In this document: one piece after another, positions 34,456 to 40,834 of the stretch
How the letters are laid out: every line of letters begins with the position of its first letter
Position numbering within the stretch: the first letter of the stretch is position 1
Assembly: GCF_014649535.1 (NCBI RefSeq)
Contig: NZ_BMTF01000021.1
Location: 62,001-126,000, forward strand
Source: Streptomyces gelaticus
Lineage (GTDB): Bacteria; Actinomycetota; Actinomycetes; Streptomycetales; Streptomycetaceae
Direction of reading: 5' to 3'
DNA length: 64,000 bases
The notes under the pieces: generated by a model
What the model was told of the DNA's origin: nothing
Database searches by the model: none
Seen by the model: only the letters and a program-made list of their open reading frames with translations
Program-made: the position numbers and the translations under genes

Positions 34456-35857
34456 ACCGACGCCGTTCACCACCGGCATTCGGACTGCCCCGCCAGTCCC
34501 GGAAGGGTCTGGGTGCAACAACGGTTCCGTGCAGGGCGATCAGCCCCAGAGAGTCCTGGGCGGCGAAGGCAACCACCGCCCAGCCGAACTTCCTGGTGCG
34601 CCGGTGCTTCTTGGCGAGAAACCCGCCGATCCGCATCCGCGCATACGAGCCGATCTGGTCAAAGACATGGGCCGAATTCCCGAACCGGAAATACGCAGCC
34701 CAGCCGCGCAGGAACGCGTTCACGTCCTCCACGATCACCTTGACCGGCCGCAACAGCCTGCGCCTGTCCGTGAGTTCACGGATCCGGTCGCGGGCGTGCT
34801 GCATCGCCCTTGCCGAGGGCCAGCGGGCGAGGAAGGCAACCGGGCGCCGATTGCCGCGCTGCCGGGACGTGACCCACCGATGGTGGAAGCCGAGGAAATC
34901 GAACCCCTCGCCACCCACCTGCAGGTGCACGATCCTGGTCTTGGCCGCCTTCGGCTCAAGGCCGAGTTCGGCCAGCAGGCCCTTCAGCCGCTGCAGGGCG
35001 GCTTCGGCCTGCTCGCGGCTGGCGCACATCACCACCGCATCGTCGGCATAGCGCACCAGCACCCCGTGATCCCGTGTCGACCATGCCCGGTCCAGCCGGT
35101 GCAGATAGACATTGGCCAGCAGCGGGGAGACCACCCCGCCCTGCGGAGTGCCGGACACCGGCCGACGGACCTGACCGTCCTCCATGACCCCGGCCCGCAA
35201 CATCGCGCGCAGGAGCTTGAGGACCGACCGATCCACGACACGTTCCTCGACCGCCTGCATCAACTTCTCATGGGGAATCGCCTCAAAGCAGTTGGCGATA
35301 TCCGTCTCCACCACCCAATGCCTGCCCCGCCACGCCTCATCCACGAGAACCTGGAGAGCATCGTGTGCTCCGCGCCTGGGCCGGAACCCGAACGAGCACG
35401 GGAGCATGTCGGCCTCGAAGACCGGCTCGAGCACGATCTTCAACGCGGCCTGCACGATCCGGTCGCGAACCGAAGGAATCGACAACGGCCTCTGCTCCGC
35501 TACGCCAGGCTTTGGAATGAACACCCGGCGCGCGGGCAACGGCCGCCAGCGGCCTTCCCGCAATTCTGCGGCCACCTCGCCGAGGAGACGGTCAACGCCG
35601 TACTCCTCAACTTCAGCCAGAGTGATGGCGTCAATGCCCGGCGCGCCATTGTTTCGACGCACCATCACCCACGCGCGCCTCAGTACGTCCCTGCGGTGGA
35701 CCTTGTCCCCCAGCGCGTGAAACCGTCGTCCGGGGTCGGCCTTGGCCGCCCGGTAGAGCGCATGCTGCAAGGCTCGGACCGGATCCAGCTTCAGGGATCC
35801 CGACGTGGCGGAATTAGCCGAAACGGCACTCACCAAGCCCCTCCAGACAACCTGCAC
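34454..35857 (-). CDS. ltrA: Group II intron-encoded reverse transcriptase/maturase
   Basis: The 467-residue protein has RT blocks 0-7 (RRNNGAPGIDAITL, RPLPARRVFIPKPG, RPLSIPSVRDRIVQ, FGFRPRRGAHDAL, ETDIANCFEAIPH, GTPQGGVVSPLLANVYL, and the catalytic YADD in VRYADDAVVM near residue 268). A maturase domain X follows (about 370-430, AFLRGWAAYFRFGNSA). No HNH endonuclease domain is visible, so mobility would rely on retrohoming without En. It splices its own intron and reverse-transcribes it at target DNA. All key residues look intact, so the intron may be active. Confidence 0.92.
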   Translation of the reverse strand: MQVVWRGLVSAVSANSATSGSLKLDPVRALQHALYRAAKADPGRRFHALGDKVHRRDVLRRAWVMVRRNNGAPGIDAITLAEVEEYGVDRLLGEVAAELREGRWRPLPARRVFIPKPGVAEQRPLSIPSVRDRIVQAALKIVLEPVFEADMLPCSFGFRPRRGAHDALQVLVDEAWRGRHWVVETDIANCFEAIPHEKLMQAVEERVVDRSVLKLLRAMLRAGVMEDGQVRRPVSGTPQGGVVSPLLANVYLHRLDRAWSTRDHGVLVRYADDAVVMCASREQAEAALQRLKGLLAELGLEPKAAKTRIVHLQVGGEGFDFLGFHHRWVTSRQRGNRRPVAFLARWPSARAMQHARDRIRELTDRRRLLRPVKVIVEDVNAFLRGWAAYFRFGNSAHVFDQIGSYARMRIGGFLAKKHRRTRKFGWAVVAFAAQDSLGLIALHGTVVAPRPFRDWRGSPNAGGERRR

Positions 35858-36528
35858 ATCGACGAAGCAGCGGCCCTTCCCTGGCTGGCGGTTGTGTTGT
35901 CCGCCGGCTCATCGCGGTACTACGGCCGCCTCCGACGCCCACCCGGCTCGCGCCCACTTCCCGGGGATCACCCGGTTATAGGACGCGCAGCTTCCGGCAG
36001 CACCTGTCCGCAGGCCGCCGGGCCGGGGAGGGCCTCCCCAGTTCCCGCTGTCACCGTCGCAACGTTCCATGCCCCATACGCCGGGGAGTCCCTCACGGCT
36101 GCATCTCCAGGATCTTCGCCGCTTCCATGGCCTTCGCCCTGATTTCGGGGGCTCGGCACTCCCTGTCCCCGCCCCGAGAGGCGGGCCTCTAACGACGCCG
36201 CAGACTTCGCGTGATGCTACGGACCGCTGCTTTGCTCCCCCTTGCAGGGCTTTCGACACTGGGCTTCGACGCCGGGCGTTTCCCCCCGACGCCGCCAGTC
36301 TGCTACCGGGCCTCCTGGCAGCTACCCGGACCGGACTTCCACCGGCAGGCGACAACGAGCTTACGACTCAAGATCAGCTACAACACGAAGACCTCCGAGT
36401 CTGCTGGGCGCGCGAAAGATCGAGGTTAACTATCCGGCGGGCACCCTACTCACTCTTCTTCAAAAGGGTGAAGCGAGCACAAACCCCAAACGTTGACTAT
36501 TCGCCACCGCCTGGCCGCCGATTGAGAT

Positions 36529-36921
36529 TCAGCAACCCTTATTGACGCCCTCGAAATTATCGAGCAGACCCATGCTGAACTTCTTCTTACCTGATGCGCC
36601 CGCCGGCGTACTGCCAGCGCACTCGGTCCTCCTCACCTGATCTTTTGTGTTGAAGATAACTACGCTCCACTTCACGCTGTGAGAACAGTGGTTGTTGTAG
36701 TAAACCGTGGTGGAAAGGCTTCCTGGGTTGTACGAAGTGTTGAACCGATTCTTGGTCGGATTGGTGTCGCACCCCCAAGAGGTCTGCCCAGCCCCGGCTG
36801 TACCTACTGATTCACCGGACTGCGATATTGATGCCGGAGCCGCCTGAGCGGTACTCGCGAACATCGGAATTGCCAGCATGGTCACCGCCACCACCCCGGC
36901 ACCAAAGCGAATCTTTGCCAT
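36529..36921 (-). CDS. Small secreted four-cysteine protein of unknown function
   Basis: The 130-residue protein has a clear signal peptide (MAKIRFGAGVVAVTMLAIP, cleavage after AQA near residue 28). The mature part of about 100 residues is rich in Asn, Ser and Thr and has four cysteines (WGCDTN, NNHCSHS, RTECAGS and the C-terminal KGC), enough for two disulfides. I recognise no family. ATG 36921 follows GAAAGG; a TTG at 36939 is in frame. Its GC content is visibly lower than that of neighbours, which suggests recent transfer. Confidence 0.7.
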   Translation of the reverse strand: MAKIRFGAGVVAVTMLAIPMFASTAQAAPASISQSGESVGTAGAGQTSWGCDTNPTKNRFNTSYNPGSLSTTVYYNNHCSHSVKWSVVIFNTKDQVRRTECAGSTPAGASGKKKFSMGLLDNFEGVNKGC

Positions 36922-36990
36922 TTTCAAAGCGCCTTTCAACTTGGTTTTAATTTCGCCGTAAAACCTTCTGAGCTTAGAGTCTCACACGAG

Positions 36991-37035
36991 AGGCACCTCC
37001 CGAAAATACTTTTGAGCCAAAGTTGAGGCACCTCA
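36991..37035 (-). repeat. Two GAGGCACCTC repeats upstream of the secreted-protein gene
   Basis: GAGGCACCTC occurs at 36991-37000 and again at 37026-37035, 35 bp apart start to start. Each copy has self-complementary ends (GAGG...CCTC). They lie 70-115 bp before the start of the secreted-protein gene, an operator-like arrangement. The surrounding AT-rich stretch (36960-37160) has no gene. Confidence 0.45.
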
Positions 37036-37179
37036 GAGGAAGGGTGTCCAGATATCCCATAAGTGAACTGATTTTGAATGGCGGGATTTTCTCGATTTGG
37101 GGGTTGGAGCTGTTTTGGATCCGAAACGGTTCGGTTTCTGGGGTGTTGTTGGGGTGTGACCCGCCGCGAAACCGGCGTC

Positions 37180-37502
37180 GGGATGCCGGCTGCGCATGGC
37201 CCCGGCCGCCGGCGCAGCGCCTCCGGGAGGCGGCCGTTGTCACGGCCCGCCTCGCTCAGCCCCGGGTCGTAGGCGGGGCGTTCAACCCGCACGGCGTCCT
37301 GCCAGGGCTCCGGCCAGTCGGTGAAGCTGTACGGCAGGGCGTCGTTCCAGCTCAGTGCGGCGGCCGCCGCACTGACGGACGACCACCCGTGGGGCGACCC
37401 GCACGGCCCCGGCAGTCTGCTCGCCCGGCTGGTCGCCCTGGACGGCCGGGTGCTTATGCTGGGCGCACCACTTGAGACCCTGGCCCTCCTGCATCACTTC
37501 TG
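37180..37502 (+). pseudogene. Scrambled aminoglycoside 3-N-acetyltransferase relic
   Basis: Two parts of an AAC(3)-type enzyme are visible in opposite orientation. On the minus strand, 37340 to 37180 encodes LPYSFTDWPEPWQDAV, RPAYDPGLSEAGRDNGRLPE and ALRRRPGPCAAGIP. On the plus strand, 37341 to 37502 encodes ASFQLSAAAAALTDDHPW, GPGSLLARLVALDGRVLML and GAPLETLALLHH. In intact AAC(3) enzymes these parts are contiguous in this order. The N-terminal acetyl-CoA part and the C-terminus are missing. It cannot be functional. AAC(3) enzymes acetylate aminoglycosides in resistance and self-protection. Confidence 0.7.
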
Positions 37503-37725
37503 CATCCGCAAAGCCCGTCCGGGCTCGCGACCACTTCCCCAACGAGGCCGCCGCCCTCATGTAACGCTGCATGGCGCTGATGAGCCTCCGCCCGACGAGG
37601 AAAGGCCACAAGCGATAGACCATGCTCTGGCATGGCGCCCCTGAGCACCTGCCAGATCGCCTTCGAGGGTTGCCTGGCCCCGACCAACGGCTGGCCACTC
37701 AACAACCAGGATCAGCGCTAAATTG
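37490..37725 (+). pseudogene. IS256-family transposase C-terminal relic
   Basis: The plus strand encodes KPVRARDHFPNEAAALM, then after a stop RCMALMSLRPTRKGHKR, a second stop, and in another frame APLSTCQIAFEGCLAPTN. This follows the C-terminal order of IS256-type transposases (RGHFPNE..AL, DPTGKG..RWTMRWK, AFQI.FEGRL). At least two stops and one frameshift show it is dead. It begins directly after the AAC(3) relic. Confidence 0.55.
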
Positions 37726-37959
37726 ACACACCCTATGAAGACGAATGCCTCCAAAAGGGAGGGAAGATTACAGAACTGCCTAATTCTGTCACTTGACGCG
37801 AGCACCGCTGCTTAGTTGCATACGTTCTGTGACCGCGCTCCGAGCACCCTCCGCCACATCCCCTCTGTTGCCTTTGCCAACCCCAAGGGCCGTCCTGGCC
37901 TCCTCACTCCTCCCGCACGCCTCCTCGCGTCCGGCCGCACACGTTCCTGGAGCCGCCCC
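37726..37959. other. Junction from mobile remnants back to core genome
   Basis: This stretch goes from lower-GC sequence (37726-37815) into normal GC-rich DNA. The open frame of the next gene extends back to 37816, but that part lacks family similarity and has no ribosome site. No other feature was seen. Confidence 0.5.
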
Positions 37960-39573
37960 GTGGACCCGGTGATCGTCGTCGGCGCCGGGCCCGTCGGTCT
38001 GGCGCTGTCGCTCGCCCTGGCGGCACAAGGCGTTCCCTCCGTCCTGCTCGACGAGGACCCCGGCAAGGACGAGACACGCCCCGCCCGGACCGTGGTGCTG
38101 CGCGAGGACACCGCGGCCCTGGCGGAGCGGCTGGGCTGCAAGGCGCTCCGGCACGAGGGGCTGCAGTGGTCCGGGTGGCGGTCGATGCGGCGCAGGCAGC
38201 TGGTGCGTGAACTGCCGCTCGGCGAGGACTCCCCCGAGGGCGATCCGTCGCCGGCCCCCGTCCATCTGCCGCAGCACGCCCTGACCCGCGCGCTGCGGGA
38301 CGCGGTGTCCGCACACGAGCTGGTGCGGGTGGCCCCGTCCAGCCGGATCGACACGCTGGAGCAGGACCCCACCGGCGTCACCGTGCACACCAGGGAGCCG
38401 AACGCGACCTGGTGGCGCGGGAGTTACCTGGTGGGCTGCGACGGCGCCAGGTCCACCGTGCGCAAGCTGCTCGACATCCGGTTCCCCGGTCGCACGGCGG
38501 TCGAGCGGCATGCCGTCGCGGCGCTGCGCGCCGAGCTTCCCTGGCCCGGCCAGGCCGTGCTGCACCGGCTGCCGCCGTGGCGCACCGGCGGCGCCGAGGT
38601 GACGGCACGTCCGCTGCCGGACGGTGTCTGGCGACTGGACTGGCTGCTGCCGCCACGCGGCGAGCTGGTCACCCCGGACGCCCTGATCACCCGGGTCCGG
38701 GACACCCTGGCGGGCTGGTGCGGCGAGACACCGCCGTACGAGCTGCTGGACACGGGCGTGTACACGCTGCACCACCGGCTCGCCCTGCGCTGGCGGGTCG
38801 ACCGGGCGTTCCTGGCCGGGGACGCCGCGCATCTGCTGGGCGCGCTCGGCACCCAGGGCCTCGACGAGGGGCTGCGGGACGTCGAGAACCTGGCCTGGAA
38901 GCTGGCCCAGGACTGGCACCACGGCGCCTCCGACGTACTGCTCGACAGCTACCAGGCAGAGCGCCGGGCCGCGGTCGCCTCGCGGCTGCGCGCCGCGGAC
39001 CAGTCGCTGCCGATATTGCGTGGCGGCGGCGGGCTGCGGACCCTGGTCCCGGGGAGCGCACGGGGGCACGATGCTCTGCTCACCGACGGACATTTGGGCT
39101 GTGGCCCCCTCGGTGCGCCCCCCTCCTACTCGCATTCGCCCCTTGCGCCCCCACGCGCCGAGGCGCACACCTCTGTGGGTACGCCCCCCGGTGCGCCGGT
39201 GGCCGATGTGCGGGTGACGGCACCCGACGGCACGGCCGTGCGGCTCCGGGAGCGGCTGGGGCAGGGACATCTGCTGGTGGTTCTGGTGGCACCCGGCACG
39301 GGGGTGTGGGACCGGCGTCACTGGAAGACCGCCGGCGTCATGCCCCGCCTGGCCGCAGCTGTCGACGCACTTCCGGTGAAGGGTGAGCTGCTGGTGACCG
39401 AGAGCTACCCGGGGGCGTCGGCCCACACCGTGTTGCTGATCAGGCCGGACGGGCATCTGGTGGCGTCGTTCGGCGGGGTGCGGCCCCGGGAGCTCTTCGC
39501 GGCGGCGGACGCGGTGCGGGGCGGGGCGGTGCGCGCCGCCTTGCGTTCCGACCAGACTGCGGGCATCAATTGA
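37960..39573 (+). CDS. FAD-dependent aromatic-type monooxygenase
   Basis: The 537-residue protein belongs to the PHBH/MhpA-like FAD_binding_3 group. The dinucleotide motif VVGAGPVGLALSLALA is at the N-terminus, GCDGARSTVR near 160 and the FAD ribityl motif FLAGDAAHLLGALGTQGLDEG near 285. The C-terminal thioredoxin-like domain typical of the MhpA group is present (about 405-535). A Pro-rich linker at about 380-405 is unusual. The GTG at 37960 has TGGAG upstream. Substrate is unknown; the adjacent cysteine-dioxygenase and rhodanese genes on the same strand may or may not be linked in function. Confidence 0.85.
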   Translation: MDPVIVVGAGPVGLALSLALAAQGVPSVLLDEDPGKDETRPARTVVLREDTAALAERLGCKALRHEGLQWSGWRSMRRRQLVRELPLGEDSPEGDPSPAPVHLPQHALTRALRDAVSAHELVRVAPSSRIDTLEQDPTGVTVHTREPNATWWRGSYLVGCDGARSTVRKLLDIRFPGRTAVERHAVAALRAELPWPGQAVLHRLPPWRTGGAEVTARPLPDGVWRLDWLLPPRGELVTPDALITRVRDTLAGWCGETPPYELLDTGVYTLHHRLALRWRVDRAFLAGDAAHLLGALGTQGLDEGLRDVENLAWKLAQDWHHGASDVLLDSYQAERRAAVASRLRAADQSLPILRGGGGLRTLVPGSARGHDALLTDGHLGCGPLGAPPSYSHSPLAPPRAEAHTSVGTPPGAPVADVRVTAPDGTAVRLRERLGQGHLLVVLVAPGTGVWDRRHWKTAGVMPRLAAAVDALPVKGELLVTESYPGASAHTVLLIRPDGHLVASFGGVRPRELFAAADAVRGGAVRAALRSDQTAGIN

Positions 39574-39763
39574 CCGCTGCGGAGGTACATGGTGTACTCC
39601 GGACCGTGATCGACACCGATGTGCGCCTGTGGCGGAGGGTCCATATGGACCTCGTCCGCTATGCGGGCTGCGTGTGTCGGCCGTCCTGCTGAATCGCCCT
39701 TCCCTGTGCCGCCGTGCCCTGTCGCACGGGCGGGCATCCGCGCGAACCCTCAGGACGGTCTCC

Positions 39764-40333
39764 GTGTCCACCCCTGCCCCACTCCCCGTACCCACGCCTG
39801 CGCCCGAGTCCGCAAACACGTCCCCCTCCGCCGCTGGTTCCGGTCCGACGGCTGCGGAACTGCTCGATTTCGTCCGCCGTGTCGCCGCCGACGCCGAGAT
39901 CGTCGCCTCCCTCCCCCTCGACCCCGAGGGCCGCACCTGGATCCAGCTCGAAGGCCCCGGCGGCAGCGAGGCCTGGCTGATCGGCTGGCCGCCGGGAACC
40001 GGCACCGGCTGGCACGACCACGCCGACTCGATCGGCGCCTTCATCACCGCGGCCGGCACCCTCAAGGAGCTGTCGCTGGCCGCCCGGCTGCCCACCGACG
40101 GCTGGAAGACCCTCGAACTCACCGAAGGCATCGACCGTTCCCGGGAGTTGGCCACCGGCCAGGGCCGGGCGTTCGGCCGTCACCATGTCCACGAGGTGCT
40201 GAACGAGTCCGTCACGGAGCACGCCGTGTCCGTCCACGCGTACCACCCGCCGCTGCCACGGATCCGGCGCTACAGCCGCAGCGGCGACCTGCTCCGCCTC
40301 GAACAGGTCGAGCGGCCGGAGGACTGGCGGTGA
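39764..40333 (+). CDS. Cysteine dioxygenase-type cupin
   Basis: Cysteine dioxygenase oxidises cysteine to cysteine sulfinate with non-heme iron. The 189-residue cupin has the expected ligands: His84 and His86 in GWHDHADSIGAF and a third His in RHHVHEVLN (about 141-143). The GTG at 39764 follows AGGACGG. A Pro/Ala-rich N-terminus of about 30 residues precedes the fold. Its stop overlaps the rhodanese start (GTGA), so the two are translationally coupled. Confidence 0.88.
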   Translation: MSTPAPLPVPTPAPESANTSPSAAGSGPTAAELLDFVRRVAADAEIVASLPLDPEGRTWIQLEGPGGSEAWLIGWPPGTGTGWHDHADSIGAFITAAGTLKELSLAARLPTDGWKTLELTEGIDRSRELATGQGRAFGRHHVHEVLNESVTEHAVSVHAYHPPLPRIRRYSRSGDLLRLEQVERPEDWR

Positions 40334-40737
40334 GTGCCGGCGGTCGGGGCGGTACGGAGCCGGTCGGGATCGACGAGCTGCTGGAGCAGGTCCGGGCGGG
40401 GTTCGTCAGGGTCGGTCCGCGGGAGGCGGTGGCCGCCGCTGCGGACGGTGCGCTGCTCGTGGACATCCGGTACGCGGAGCTGCGCGAGCGGGACGGGCTG
40501 ATTCCGGGGGCGCTGGTCGTGGAGCGCAATGAACTGGAGTGGCGGCTCGATCCACGGGGAAGCCACCGGGTCCCTCAGGCCGTGAGCCACGATCTCAGGA
40601 TCGTGGTGGTCTGCGACGAGGGGTACGCGTCGAGCCTCGCGGTCGCGTCCCTGCGGCAGTTGGGGCTGCACCGGGCGACGGATCTGATCGGCGGGTTCCA
40701 GGCATGGCGGGCCGCGGGGCTGCCGGTCGAGGCGTGA
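40330..40737 (+). CDS. Single-domain rhodanese-like sulfurtransferase
   Basis: The 135-residue protein has one rhodanese domain with LLVDIRYAELRERDGLIPGA and the persulfide-forming cysteine (Cys95) in VVVCDEGYASS. Rhodaneses move sulfane sulfur between acceptors. The GTG start lies in the overlapping GTGA of the cysteine-dioxygenase gene. The coupling suggests shared handling of cysteine-derived sulfur. A long terminator follows. Confidence 0.88.
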   Translation: MSAGGRGGTEPVGIDELLEQVRAGFVRVGPREAVAAAADGALLVDIRYAELRERDGLIPGALVVERNELEWRLDPRGSHRVPQAVSHDLRIVVVCDEGYASSLAVASLRQLGLHRATDLIGGFQAWRAAGLPVEA

Positions 40738-40774
40738 CCGGACGGGAACCGGGGCGACGGGCCGGGTCCGCGGC

Positions 40775-40825
40775 GACGGAACCCGGGTCCGGAGCCCTTC
40801 GAAAGGGCCCGGACCCGGGTTCCGT
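40775..40825. terminator. Bidirectional terminator between rhodanese and FtsX-type genes
   Basis: Arms of about 24 nt (40775-40799 and 40803-40825, including GGAACCCGGGTCCGG and its complement) pair with one bulged base around a small loop. It is between convergent genes. Confidence 0.85.
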
Positions 40826-40834
40826 CGGAGGCGG

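Larger units (their letters stand above)
34360..36413 (-). mobile_element. Group II intron (about 2.05 kb) inserted in the IS1380 element
   Basis: Read on the minus strand, the intron begins GCGCGCCCAG at 36413, close to the canonical GUGCGCCCAG of Ll.LtrB-like introns. It runs through about 550 nt of structured domain I-III RNA, encodes a reverse transcriptase (34454-35857), then domain V and domain VI, and ends ...CCCTAC at 34360. The exon junction GGCCCATCAC/GAAAGATCGAGG would restore a continuous IS tail. Boundaries are inferred from these termini and could be off by a few bases. Confidence 0.75.
33230..36425. mobile_element. Left-truncated IS1380-family element interrupted by a group II intron
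   Basis: The transposase relic (33230-34210) is followed by about 150 bp of IS tail with a hairpin at 34329-34356. The intron (34360-36413, opposite strand) interrupts it, and GAAAGATCGAGG at 36414-36425 resumes it. That sequence matches the terminal inverted-repeat motif I recall for Streptomyces IS1380 elements. The reverse-complement end is absent on the left, consistent with a deletion that also removed the transposase N-terminus. The element should be immobile by itself. Confidence 0.65.

Noticed and set aside
36433..36444. GTGCCCGCC on the minus strand considered as the intron 5' end
   Set aside because: GCGCGCCCAG at 36413 matches the GUGCGCCCAG consensus better and leaves an intact IS terminus as exon.
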